A stretch of DNA of 26,451 bases from DATFDN01 sp049591635 (GTDB lineage: Bacteria; Pseudomonadota; Alphaproteobacteria; Acetobacterales; Acetobacteraceae). Made by a program: the position numbers and the translations under genes. The notes under the pieces were generated by a model, which saw only the letters and a program-made list of their open reading frames with translations, was not told where the DNA came from and made no database searches. Positions 6,825 to 14,234 of the stretch are shown here, in pieces. The stretch spans positions 1 to 26,451 of the forward strand of contig JBAWFF010000039.1 in NCBI GenBank assembly GCA_049591635.1, written 5' to 3'. Numbering within the stretch: position 1 is the first letter of the stretch; every line of letters starts with the position of its first letter.

Positions 6825-7184
6825 CTAGCCCGGTTCCACCCGCAGCGTCGTCCCCAGCACGTCGGCGCGCACCATCGACTGCGCGTAGGGGCTGGTGCTG
6901 TATTTCCCCAGATAGGCCTCGCTCACGCGCGCGATCGCGGCCGGGTCGGCGACCGGGATCAGGCGGATCGGGAGGTCGCGGCCGCCGACTTCCAGCGTCC
7001 CGTGCCCGGCCGCCGCGGCGGTCTTGTACCAGTGTCCCTCTGTGCCCTTGACCGAGCGGACGAACGCCTCGTCCCCGGCCACGACCACCCAGATGATGAC
7101 CGGCTTGCGCGCTGGCGAGCCGACGCCGATCCGCACCTCCTTCGCGTCGTGAAGGGCGGCGAGAGTGTCCTTGTCGAAGCTCAT
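6825..7184 (-). CDS. DUF2255 family protein
   Basis: A 119-aa cytoplasmic protein of unknown function. The segments FVRSVKGTEGHWYKTA and LEVGGRDLPIRLIPV are typical of the DUF2255 family, which resembles small split-barrel flavin- or nucleotide-linked proteins; no cofactor site can be assigned with confidence. ATG 7184 has AGGA 6 bases upstream and gives the usual start (SFDKDTLAALHDAKEVRIGV). It lies 16 bases after the flavodoxin-like gene, so it is probably the third gene of the operon that begins with the gamma-glutamyltransferase-like gene. The neighbouring flavoprotein hints at redox or detoxification work, but this is inference. Confidence 0.8.
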   Translation of the reverse strand: MSFDKDTLAALHDAKEVRIGVGSPARKPVIIWVVVAGDEAFVRSVKGTEGHWYKTAAAAGHGTLEVGGRDLPIRLIPVADPAAIARVSEAYLGKYSTSPYAQSMVRADVLGTTLRVEPG

Positions 7185-7200
7185 GGCATGTCCTTCTTCG

Positions 7201-7692
7201 TCAGAAGATTCCCATCGCCACCCCAACGGCGAGCGCCGCGCCGCGTTCCTCGCAGCGCGCGAGATCGGCGGGGGCGATCACCTTGGGGGCCATGATCGCC
7301 TCCCTTGTCTGGGCGTGGGTACATACGATCAGCGGCTCGGCGACCGCGCGCAACCGCCAGCCGGTGGCGATGCGCTCGACCTGGCGCACGGTGTTCCGAC
7401 CATCGCTGCCGGCGCAGACCAGCAGCGCGTAGGGCCTCCCGTTGATGCGATCCAGCACCGGGTAATAGGTGCGGTCGAAAAAATCCTTCATCCGCCCGGC
7501 GATCGCCGCGAGGTTCTCGGGCGTGGCGAAGATATAGCCGTCGGCGCCGAGAACATCCGCGGGCCCGGTCTCCGGCGCTGACAACAGGCGGACGCGGATC
7601 GTCGGTTCGGACGCCGCGCCGCGCGCCGCCGCCTCGGCGAGTTGGCGCGTGCCGCCGGTGAGCGAATGGAACACGATCAGCAGCGTCCTCAC
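7201..7692 (-). CDS. Flavodoxin-like / NADPH-dependent FMN reductase family protein
   Basis: A 163-aa flavodoxin-fold protein. The N-terminal strand and loop LLIVFHSLTGGTRQLAEAA match the FMN phosphate-binding S/T-x-T-G-x-T pattern. The GYIFATPENLAAIAGRMKDF segment matches the isoalloxazine-side loop and helix of NADPH-dependent FMN reductases and flavodoxin-like quinone reductases. It is likely cytoplasmic and binds FMN; the electron donor and acceptor are unknown. The GTG start overlaps the stop of the upstream gamma-glutamyltransferase-like gene (GTGA, 4 bases), so translation is likely coupled. DUF2255 follows after 16 bases. Confidence 0.85.
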   Translation of the reverse strand: MRTLLIVFHSLTGGTRQLAEAAARGAASEPTIRVRLLSAPETGPADVLGADGYIFATPENLAAIAGRMKDFFDRTYYPVLDRINGRPYALLVCAGSDGRNTVRQVERIATGWRLRAVAEPLIVCTHAQTREAIMAPKVIAPADLARCEERGAALAVGVAMGIF

Positions 7693-9296
7693 ACCGCGAT
7701 CGCGACTCCGTCGTGCCCCGGGTCGGCGCCGCCGTCGAGCCTGTCGCCGTCGATGCGGATGCCATGCACCGAGGCAAAGCCGAACGTATAGGGGCTGCGT
7801 ACCACCTCATACCCCTGCGCCTCCAGTTCGCGTGTGACGAAACGCGGAATGCGGTTCGACACGTCGATGGCGTCCGACGTCGCCGAGAATCGCGCGGCGC
7901 TGACCGCCTCGGTCATGGTCATGCCGAAATCGAACACGTTCAGGATCGCCTGAAGCACGCCCATCGCGATCTGCGTCGCCCCCGGCGCGCCGATGACCAG
8001 ACAGGGCTTGTCGTCGCGGAAGACGATCGACGGGCAGACCGAGGAGAACCGCGCCTTGCCCGGCGCGATCGAGCCGGCGTGTCCGGGGCGGGGATCGAAC
8101 ACGCCCATGCAGCCGTTGTACATGAACCCCAGCCCCGTCGTGATGACGCCGGACGGCATCCCCAGCGAGTGCGTCATCGACACGCAGGCGCCGTCACGAT
8201 CGACGACCGAGATGTGGGTCGTGTCCTTGCTCGGAATGCCGCCGTTGAAACGCGGCACGCTCGCCTTCTCCTGCCGGACGATCTCGCCGGCGAGGGCGGC
8301 GGCGTATGCCTTGCCTGTCAGCCGGTCGATCGGAACGTCGACGAACGCCGGGTCTCCGACCCGCTGATCCTTGTCGATGGTCGCCCGCTTCATCGCCTCG
8401 GCGACGACGCGCAAGTATTCCGCGCTGTTGTGGCCGAGCGAGGCGAGATCGAACGCTTCGAGGATGTTGAGCATCTCGACGAGCATGATGCCGCCGCCGG
8501 GCGGCTCGTTCGTCGCGATCCGCCAATCCCGGTAGGTCCCCCACAGGGGAAATCCGCGTCGGGGCGCATAGTCGCGCAAATCCTCCGACGCGAGCAGCCC
8601 GCCATGCGCGCGGAAATCCTCCGCGATGACCTGTGCGAGTTCGCCGCGATAGAACACGTCGGCCCCGTCGCGCGCGATCAGCCGCAGCACCGTCGCGTAC
8701 TCGCGGTTACGCACGGTGTCGCCGACACGCTTGGGCGATCCGTCCTCGCGGCAATAGAGCGTGCGCCCCGATGCGCTGTAGCGCAGCCGATCGGGATTGG
8801 GCGCGCGGCCCATCATCCCCTCATCGGACCAGAAGAACGCGACGTGCGGACGCACGACCCAGCCGGAGTCCGCCCACGCGATCGCCGGGGCCACGATCTC
8901 CGCCCACGGCAACGCGCCGAACTCGCGCTGTGCCTGATAGTACGCCGCGAGGCTGCACGGCACGCAGACCGCCCCATAGCCGAGGTCGTTGACCTTGCCT
9001 TCAAGGATGAAGCCGTAGCCGTCACGCGCTTCGGCGAGGATGAGCTTCTCCCACATCTCCGCCCGGGCGGCGCGCGGGGCGGGGGCGTGGAAGTCGATGT
9101 AGCCGTGGTGCCCGCGCGCCGGCATATAGATGCCCATGCTGCCGAAGCCGGCGATCCCGCACATCAGCGGATCGACGACGCCTTGCACCAGGGCGCAGGC
9201 GATCGCCGCGTCCACCGCGTTGCCGCCGGCGCGCAAGATGTCGGCGCCGGCCTCCGCCGCTTCGGGTTGCGGAGCACAGATCATCCCCTGGCGCAT
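7689..9296 (-). CDS. ggt: Gamma-glutamyltransferase-like Ntn hydrolase, cytoplasmic
   Basis: A 535-aa protein of the gamma-glutamyltranspeptidase family, which self-cleaves to give two subunits. The new N-terminal nucleophile would be Thr359 in DTTHISVVDRDG, matching the TTHYSVVD site of E. coli Ggt. There is no signal peptide, unlike periplasmic Ggt, so it probably acts in the cytoplasm. The substrate-carboxylate arginine of DFRE is absent (DFHAPAP, His70), and the oxyanion motif PGGS is PGAT (G439, A440), so the natural substrate may not be glutathione. The N-terminal LRAGGNAVDAAIA and GIAGFGSM motifs are standard. GGGAG precedes the ATG. It heads an operon with a flavodoxin-like and a DUF2255 gene. 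Confidence 0.9.
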   Translation of the reverse strand: MRQGMICAPQPEAAEAGADILRAGGNAVDAAIACALVQGVVDPLMCGIAGFGSMGIYMPARGHHGYIDFHAPAPRAARAEMWEKLILAEARDGYGFILEGKVNDLGYGAVCVPCSLAAYYQAQREFGALPWAEIVAPAIAWADSGWVVRPHVAFFWSDEGMMGRAPNPDRLRYSASGRTLYCREDGSPKRVGDTVRNREYATVLRLIARDGADVFYRGELAQVIAEDFRAHGGLLASEDLRDYAPRRGFPLWGTYRDWRIATNEPPGGGIMLVEMLNILEAFDLASLGHNSAEYLRVVAEAMKRATIDKDQRVGDPAFVDVPIDRLTGKAYAAALAGEIVRQEKASVPRFNGGIPSKDTTHISVVDRDGACVSMTHSLGMPSGVITTGLGFMYNGCMGVFDPRPGHAGSIAPGKARFSSVCPSIVFRDDKPCLVIGAPGATQIAMGVLQAILNVFDFGMTMTEAVSAARFSATSDAIDVSNRIPRFVTRELEAQGYEVVRSPYTFGFASVHGIRIDGDRLDGGADPGHDGVAIAV

Positions 9297-9335
9297 GGTT
9301 TCTCCCGACGCTTCGGTGTGTTAGGTATGCCCATC

Positions 9336-9581
9336 ATGCTGCAACTCCGCCCGAACTGCGAATGCTGCGACCGCGACCTACCGCCCGGCTCACGCGACGC
9401 GATGATCTGCTCCTACGAGTGCACGTTCTGCGCGCCCTGCGTGGAGAACGTGCTGGCAGGCAAATGCCCGAACTGCGGCGGTGAGCTTGTGCACCGCCCG
9501 ATCCGCCCGCCGGACCGCCTCGCCCGTCACCCGGCCTCGACGGAGCGCGTCCTGAAGCCGCATCCCGGCTGCGCGTCATGA
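9336..9581 (+). CDS. DUF1272 cysteine-rich (probable zinc-binding) protein
   Basis: A small 81-aa protein with DUF1272 features: LRPNCECCDRDLPP, ICSYECTFCAPC, then CPNCGGELVHRPIRPP. The cysteines (C8, C10, C11, C25, C29, C32, C35, C44, C47) suggest one or two zinc sites. Function is unknown. ATG 9336 gives the short N-terminus seen in the family; ATG 9327, in frame, is the alternative. It is divergent from the gamma-glutamyltransferase-like gene (39 bases apart) and its stop overlaps the tail of the convergent MFS gene by 6 bases. Confidence 0.85.
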   Translation: MLQLRPNCECCDRDLPPGSRDAMICSYECTFCAPCVENVLAGKCPNCGGELVHRPIRPPDRLARHPASTERVLKPHPGCAS

Positions 9582-10853
9582 CGCGAGACTGGCGACCGGT
9601 GTCGTGCGGGGAAGGGTGCTCAGCAGCGCGCCGGTCAAGATAAGCAGCACGCCGAATACCATCAGCGGCAGCGGCACCAGGATCGCCGCAAGCGCGCCGC
9701 CAAGCACCGCGCCGATCCCCTCCGCTCCCACTTGCAGCGCCTGGTTGTTGCCCATCACCCGCCCCTCGCGGTCGCCCTCCACGCTGTTGGCGAGGATCGC
9801 CGCGCAGGATGCCAGCGTGAGCGTGCCGATCAGGCTGCACGGTGGGGCGGTGAACCACAGCCAGATGGCGCTTCCCGGCAGCACGACCACGATCATCGCC
9901 AGCCCGCTCAGGACGGCGGACCCGACCGCGAGGCGGCGCAGCCCGAACCGGCGTATCATCGGGCCGACCAGCAGCAGGCTCGCGGTCAGCGACATGCCGG
10001 CGAGGTAGGCGTAGTACACCGTCGATTGCTCGACATCCATATGAAACCGTTCGGCGACGTAAAGCAGGATGACCCGGAAATATCCGAACAGCGCCAGGTA
10101 GAAGAGGAAGTTCACCAGATAGAGCGCGCGGATAGGACGGTCGGTGAACACGGTGGCGAGGTTGCGGACCCCGGCGAGTGCGTCGATCGGCCGCCCCGGC
10201 TCCGCCGGATGCGTCTCGGCGAATGATCGGCGCACCCAGAGCGCGGTCGCGGCCAGCAGGACGACGACGATCCAGAACGGCGTGCTCCATCCGCCGAGCA
10301 CGGCGATCTGCCCGCCCACCACCGGGCCGGCGATGTAGCCGACGCTGCACGCCGAATAGATGTAGCCGAACAGGCGGGCGCGCTCCGCCGGCGCCGCCAC
10401 GTCCGAGACGGCACTCTGCACGATCGCGATGTTTGACTCCGACAGCCCGCCCGCCAGGCAACCGACGCCGATCAGCGGGATCGAACGCAGATCGACGCCG
10501 AGCGCGATCACGGCATAGCTGCACACCGCCGCGGCCAACGAAGCCATCAGCACCGGCTTGCGCCCATACCGGTCCGACAGCACCCCGATGACCGGCGAGC
10601 CGACGAATTGGCCGATCGGATAGATCGCGAGCAGGATGCCGACCAGCAGGCTGCGCGTCCCGGCGCCGGCCTCGGGCGGCAGGAAGCCGTTGTGGCCCAC
10701 CAGCATCGGGACGAACAGCGTCACCATCATCGCGTAGCCTAGGAAGGCGATGAAGACGACGAGATAGAGCGGCAGGAGCGGCCGCAACCCGGGCGCGTTC
10801 GGTCCCGCCGGAACCGCCGGCCTGTGTCTCGACGCGGCGGGGATCAGGACCAT
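9576..10853 (-). CDS. MFS transporter (DHA1 / TetA-like)
   Basis: A 425-aa inner-membrane transporter with about 12 hydrophobic segments. The loop between helices 2 and 3 carries the MFS signature GVLSDRYGRKPVL, and the helix 4-5 region has ARLFGYIYSACSVGYIAGP, typical of the drug:H+ antiporter-1 group. A short, Pro-rich cytosolic N-terminus precedes the first helix (YLVVFIAFLGYAMMVTLFVP). It would export a small compound in exchange for protons; the substrate is unknown. It starts 7 bases after the VOC gene, so the two form an operon, suggesting modification plus export of the same compound. Its 3' end overlaps the DUF1272 gene by 6 bases. Confidence 0.92.
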   Translation of the reverse strand: MVLIPAASRHRPAVPAGPNAPGLRPLLPLYLVVFIAFLGYAMMVTLFVPMLVGHNGFLPPEAGAGTRSLLVGILLAIYPIGQFVGSPVIGVLSDRYGRKPVLMASLAAAVCSYAVIALGVDLRSIPLIGVGCLAGGLSESNIAIVQSAVSDVAAPAERARLFGYIYSACSVGYIAGPVVGGQIAVLGGWSTPFWIVVVLLAATALWVRRSFAETHPAEPGRPIDALAGVRNLATVFTDRPIRALYLVNFLFYLALFGYFRVILLYVAERFHMDVEQSTVYYAYLAGMSLTASLLLVGPMIRRFGLRRLAVGSAVLSGLAMIVVVLPGSAIWLWFTAPPCSLIGTLTLASCAAILANSVEGDREGRVMGNNQALQVGAEGIGAVLGGALAAILVPLPLMVFGVLLILTGALLSTLPRTTPVASLAS

Positions 10854-10860
10854 GCGAGGG

Positions 10861-11253
10861 TCAGACGGTCTCCGCCGGCGGGAAGTTGAACTCGATGCTG
10901 ATCCCGTCCGGGTCCTGGAAGAACAACTGAGTCATGTTCAGCCGCGGCAACACCCGCTCGTCGAACTTGACCCGGTTGGCGGCCAGCCGCTCCTTCATCA
11001 GCTTCAGGTTCTCCGCCGAGAAGGCGATGTGATCCACCCGTCCGGTGTCCAGCTCCGCCTCGGTCGGCGGATCATCCGCGCGATGGCCGATCAGGTGCAC
11101 CACCGGCGCGCCGCCGCAATAGAGCCAGTAGCCGGGGAACGCGAGCGGCGGGCGATCGCCGGATTTCAGGCCGACGATATCCTCGTAGAAACGCCTCGTC
11201 GCCTCTAGGTCGCGCGCCAGAATCGTGTAGTGGTTCAACGCTAACGCGGGCAT
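10861..11253 (-). CDS. VOC superfamily protein (glyoxalase / dioxygenase-like)
   Basis: A 130-aa single-unit vicinal oxygen chelate protein. Candidate metal ligands are His8 (LNHYTI), His75 (GRVDHIAF) and Glu121 (PDGISIEF), the usual His-His-Glu pattern; such proteins work as dimers in the cytoplasm. LEATRRFYEDIVGLKSG is the standard first helix of the fold. Possible roles are glyoxalase-like isomerisation, ring-cleaving oxygenation, or binding and inactivating an antibiotic. The MFS exporter gene starts 7 bases after its stop, which favours a resistance or export-linked role. ATG 11253 is preceded by AGGAGAG. It is divergent from the alpha/beta hydrolase gene. Confidence 0.88.
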   Translation of the reverse strand: MPALALNHYTILARDLEATRRFYEDIVGLKSGDRPPLAFPGYWLYCGGAPVVHLIGHRADDPPTEAELDTGRVDHIAFSAENLKLMKERLAANRVKFDERVLPRLNMTQLFFQDPDGISIEFNFPPAETV

Positions 11254-11276
11254 CGCTCTCTCCTGTCGAAAGATGA

Positions 11277-11303
11277 CGGCGGGCAGGGGGCCACCGCCCG
11301 CCG
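11277..11303. promoter_or_regulatory. 8-bp inverted repeat in divergent promoter region
   Basis: CGGCGGGC (11277-11284) and GCCCGCCG (11296-11303) are exact complements with an 11-base spacer, within the 91-base gap between the divergent VOC and hydrolase genes. It could be an operator or an RNA hairpin in the hydrolase leader. The sequence is GC-rich, so chance is possible. Confidence 0.25.
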
Positions 11304-11344
11304 GCCTCGTCAACCGGGCGAGCCGAACAACAGGAACGAAGCCC

Positions 11345-12205
11345 ATGTATGCCTCGGTGCGCGGAACCCGTCTCTACTTCGACATCGAGGGCGCCGGCTT
11401 GGTGCCGGACGGCCCGGCGATGCGCGAGCGTCCGGTTGCCCTGGTGATCCACGGCGGACCGGGCGGGGACCACAGCGGGTTCAAACCCGCGATGAGCGCG
11501 CTCGCCGAGCACATGCAGCTGGTCTATTTCGACCATCGCGGCCAGGGCCGTTCAGACGAAGCCGACCCCGCCACCTACACGCTCGACGAGAACGTCGAGG
11601 ACATGGAGGCGCTGCGCCGCCATCTGGGTCTCGGCCCCATCGTCAGCATCGGCACCTCCTACGGCGGCATGGTCGCGATGGCGCACGCCGCGCGCTATCC
11701 CGCCGCGGTCTCTCACCTCGTGCTGATCGTCACCGCCGCGCATGGCGGCTTCATCGCGCGCGCCCAGGCGATCGTCGCCGAACGCGGCACCGACGAACAA
11801 CGGCGTGTTTGCGACACGCTGTGGGCCGGCGGCTTCAAGACGGCCGCCGAGATGCGCGAGTACTACCGCGTCATGGGTCCGCTCTATTCCCGCACCCACG
11901 ACGAGGCCAAGGCCGCGCCAGGCCGCACCCGCGCGATCAACGCGCCCGAGCCGCTGAACCGCGCCTTCGGCCCCGAGGGTGTCTTGCGCCGTTTCGACCT
12001 GCGCCCCGAACTCGCCCGCATCACCGCGCCCACCCTGATCCTCGCCGGCCGGCACGACTGGATCTGCCCGCCCGAGTTCTCCGAGGAGATCCACCGCCTG
12101 ATCCCCGGCTCGAAGCTGCGCATATTCGAGAACAGCAGCCACTCGATCCGCGCCGACGAGCCGGCGGCGATGCTGGAGGCGATCGAGGGGTTCGTAGAGG
12201 GGTGA
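11345..12205 (+). CDS. Alpha/beta hydrolase, proline iminopeptidase-like
   Basis: A 286-aa cytoplasmic hydrolase. The oxyanion motif HGGPG is at residues 36-40, the nucleophile elbow GTSYGG places Ser105, the acid is Asp238 (GRHDWICPPEF) and the base His266 (NSSHSI), which makes a complete catalytic triad. HGGPG with DHRGQGRS points to the proline iminopeptidase (peptidase S33) or a related esterase/lactonase group. ATG 11345 follows an AGGA about 9 bases upstream and gives the family-typical YASVRGTRLYFDIEG; the frame extends to 11273 but without similarity. It is divergent from the VOC-MFS pair. The substrate may be an aminoacyl, ester or lactone compound; sequence alone cannot decide. Confidence 0.9.
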   Translation: MYASVRGTRLYFDIEGAGLVPDGPAMRERPVALVIHGGPGGDHSGFKPAMSALAEHMQLVYFDHRGQGRSDEADPATYTLDENVEDMEALRRHLGLGPIVSIGTSYGGMVAMAHAARYPAAVSHLVLIVTAAHGGFIARAQAIVAERGTDEQRRVCDTLWAGGFKTAAEMREYYRVMGPLYSRTHDEAKAAPGRTRAINAPEPLNRAFGPEGVLRRFDLRPELARITAPTLILAGRHDWICPPEFSEEIHRLIPGSKLRIFENSSHSIRADEPAAMLEAIEGFVEG

Positions 12206-12238
12206 ACCGCCACCGGGCGACCGGCTCGCGGAACAACG

Positions 12239-12278
12239 TTGAACTCCCGCTGTCCTTGTGGTAGAACATTGTTCCTAC
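12239..12278 (+). promoter_or_regulatory. mazEF promoter with overlapping palindromic operator
   Basis: TTGAAC (12239-12244), a 17-base spacer and TAGAAC (12262-12267) form a plausible promoter. The palindrome GAACATTGTTC (12264-12274), extended to GTAG...CTAC at 12261-12278, overlaps the -10 box. AbrB-fold antitoxins such as MazE bind palindromes and repress their own operon, so this fits autoregulation. A GAGG site (12284-12287) follows, 6 bases before the GTG start. Confidence 0.5.
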
Positions 12279-12293
12279 ACCACGAGGCTTAAC

Positions 12294-12548
12294 GTGCGCA
12301 CCCAACTCCGACGAATGGGCAATTCATCCGGCGTCATCATTCCCAAGCCTATCCTCACGCTGCTCGGGGTGACGGCAGGTGATGATCTCGACTTGGCGCT
12401 CGAGGATGGCCGCGTTGTTCTCGTCCCGGCGAAGGAGCATCCGCGCGCCGGCTGGGCCGAGGCTGCGCGGTCGATTGCCGAGGCTGGCGACGATGCCTTG
12501 GTCTGGCCCGAGTTCGGCAACGCCGATGACGCGGCCCTGGAGTGGTGA
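12294..12548 (+). CDS. mazE: MazE-like AbrB-fold antitoxin
   Basis: An 84-aa antitoxin with a swapped-hairpin AbrB/MazE DNA-binding fold: RTQLRRMGNSSGVIIPKPIL at the N-terminus, then VTAGDDLDLALEDGRVVLVP. The acidic tail (EAARSIAEAGDDALVWPEFG) is expected to wrap around the toxin. The GTG start at 12294 has GAGG 6 bases ahead; the frame extends to 12258 but over the operator. The stop overlaps the start of the toxin gene (GTGGTGA), so they are translationally coupled. Autoregulation is suggested by the palindrome in its promoter. Confidence 0.9.
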   Translation: MRTQLRRMGNSSGVIIPKPILTLLGVTAGDDLDLALEDGRVVLVPAKEHPRAGWAEAARSIAEAGDDALVWPEFGNADDAALEW

Positions 12549-12877
12549 TCCCCTTCCCGATCTCGCGCGGCGATGTCTGGCTCGTCAATCTCGATCCCAC
12601 GGTGGGCAGCGAAATCAAGAAGACCCGACCCTGCGTCATCATTTCCCCGCCCGAGATGCACGAGCACCTGCGGACGGTGATCGCCGCGCCGATGACAACC
12701 GGGAGCCGCCCGGCGCCTTTCCGTATCCCTATCCGCTTCCAAGCGAAGGACGGATTGATCCTGCTGGACCAACTCCGCGCATTGGACAAGCAACGTCTCG
12801 TACGCCGGCTCGGTACCCTGGGTAGGGGCACCCTGCGGACGACCCTGGAACGCCTCCGCGACGTATTTGCCGAGTAA
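12542..12877 (+). CDS. mazF: MazF/PemK-family endoribonuclease toxin
   Basis: A 111-aa toxin; MazF proteins cut single-stranded mRNA at short sequence motifs. RGDVWLVNLDPTVGSEIKKT (residues 9-28) followed by RPCVIISP carries the family start, including the conserved Arg29-Pro30, and APMTTGSRP matches the second core strand. FRIPIRFQAKDGLILLDQLR contains the usual final dimer strand. Two GTG codons (12542 and 12545) lie at the mazE stop; the second gives a 4-base GTGA overlap and 110 aa. No terminator was recognised before glyA, 36 bases later. Confidence 0.92.
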   Translation: MVIPFPISRGDVWLVNLDPTVGSEIKKTRPCVIISPPEMHEHLRTVIAAPMTTGSRPAPFRIPIRFQAKDGLILLDQLRALDKQRLVRRLGTLGRGTLRTTLERLRDVFAE

Positions 12878-12887
12878 GCGACCCCGT

Positions 12888-12916
12888 TTGTCCGCCGCCT
12901 ACCCCAGTGCTACATG
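12888..12916 (+). promoter_or_regulatory. Candidate glyA promoter, leaderless configuration
   Basis: TTGTCC (12888-12893), 17 bases, then TACATG (12911-12916), the latter within GCTACAT, which resembles the alphaproteobacterial housekeeping -10 GCTANAW. Transcription would start near 12923, exactly at an in-frame ATG of glyA. No Shine-Dalgarno sequence is present. This is inferred from spacing and pattern only. Confidence 0.4.
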
Positions 12917-12922
12917 CCGCCA

Positions 12923-14218
12923 ATGGACCAGCACGCTCCCGTGAACAGCTTCTTCGCTGCCTCGCTCGCCGAAGCCGACCCCGAGATCGCCGCCGCGATC
13001 CTGGGCGAACTCGGCCGCCAGCAGGACGGCATCGAACTGATCGCCAGCGAGAACATCGTCTCCGCCGCCGTGCTGGAGGCCCAAGGCAGCGTGCTCACCA
13101 ACAAATACGCCGAGGGCTACCCCGGCCGACGCTACTACGGCGGCTGCGAGTTCGTCGATGTCGCCGAGCGGCTCGCGATCGAGCGCGCCAAGGCGCTGTT
13201 TCAGTGCGAGTTCGCCAACGTCCAGCCGCATTCGGGAGCACAGGCCAACCAGTCCGTGTTCCTCGCCCTCCTGAAGCCCGGCGACACCATCCTCGGCATG
13301 AGCCTCGATGCCGGCGGACATCTCACCCACGGCTCGCCCGCCAACCTGTCCGGCAAGTGGTTCCGCCCGCTCCATTACGGCGTCCACGCCGAGACCGGCC
13401 TGCTCGACTACGAGGAATTGGAGCGGGTCGCGCGCACCGAGCGCCCGAAGCTCATCATCGCCGGCGGCTCGGCCTATGCGCGCATCATCGACTTCGCCCG
13501 CATCCGCCGCGCCGCCGACGAAGCGGGGGCGGTGTTCATGGTGGACATGGCGCATTTCGCCGGCCTCGTCGCCGCCGGCATCTATCCCAGCCCGCTGCCG
13601 CACGCCCATGTCGTAACCACCACAACCCACAAGACCCTGCGCGGACCGCGCGGCGGCATGGTGCTGACCAACGATGCCGACATCGCCAAGAAGATCAACA
13701 GCGCCGTCTTCCCCGGCCTGCAAGGCGGCCCGCTGATGCACGTCATCGCCGCCAAGGCGGTCGCCTTCGCCGAGGCGCTGCGCCCGGAGTTCCGGGCCTA
13801 CCAGCAGGCGGTCGCCGACAACGCCCGGGCGCTCGCCGACACGCTGATCGGCGAGGGGTTCGCGATCGTCGGCGGCGGCACCGACAGCCATCTCATGCTC
13901 GTCGACCTTCGTCCCAAGCGCGTCACCGGCAAGGCAGCCGAGGCGAGCCTGGAACGCGCGCGCATCACCGCCAACAAGAACGCCATTCCGTCCGACCCGG
14001 AAAAGCCCGCCATTACCTCCGGCATCCGCCTCGGCTCGCCCGCCGCCACCAGCCGTGGCTTCGGAACCGCGGAGTTCCGCGAGGTCGGGCGCATGATCGC
14101 CGAGGTGATTGACGGCCTCGCTGGTTCCAACGACGGCGCCAACGAAGCAGCGGAGCGCGCCGTCGCCTCCCGCGTGCGGACCCTGTGCGCCCGCTTGCCG
14201 ATCTATCCTGGCCGCTGA
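12923..14218 (+). CDS. glyA: Serine hydroxymethyltransferase
   Basis: Converts serine and tetrahydrofolate to glycine and 5,10-methylene-tetrahydrofolate in the cytoplasm, the main source of one-carbon units. All PLP features are present: IASENIVS, YAEGYPGRRYYGG, HSGAQAN, VDMAHFAGL (Asp and His contacting PLP) and the Schiff-base lysine in TTTTHKTLRGPRGG (Lys240 counted from ATG 12914). The C-terminal part has ITSGIRLGSPAATSRG. The length (431 aa; 434 from ATG 12914) is normal. I prefer ATG 12923 because a promoter-like -10 overlaps the first ATG; either is possible. It heads a run with nrdR and riboflavin genes, as in many alphaproteobacteria. Confidence 0.97.
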   Translation: MDQHAPVNSFFAASLAEADPEIAAAILGELGRQQDGIELIASENIVSAAVLEAQGSVLTNKYAEGYPGRRYYGGCEFVDVAERLAIERAKALFQCEFANVQPHSGAQANQSVFLALLKPGDTILGMSLDAGGHLTHGSPANLSGKWFRPLHYGVHAETGLLDYEELERVARTERPKLIIAGGSAYARIIDFARIRRAADEAGAVFMVDMAHFAGLVAAGIYPSPLPHAHVVTTTTHKTLRGPRGGMVLTNDADIAKKINSAVFPGLQGGPLMHVIAAKAVAFAEALRPEFRAYQQAVADNARALADTLIGEGFAIVGGGTDSHLMLVDLRPKRVTGKAAEASLERARITANKNAIPSDPEKPAITSGIRLGSPAATSRGFGTAEFREVGRMIAEVIDGLAGSNDGANEAAERAVASRVRTLCARLPIYPGR

Positions 14219-14234
14219 TGCCCGGCGCCTTCTA

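Noticed and set aside
7713..9581. 622-codon plus-strand open frame opposite the GGT-like gene
   Set aside because: It is antisense to a gene with a complete family signature, and its His/Arg/Asp-rich translation has no recognisable domain until the DUF1272 gene at its end, which was annotated separately.
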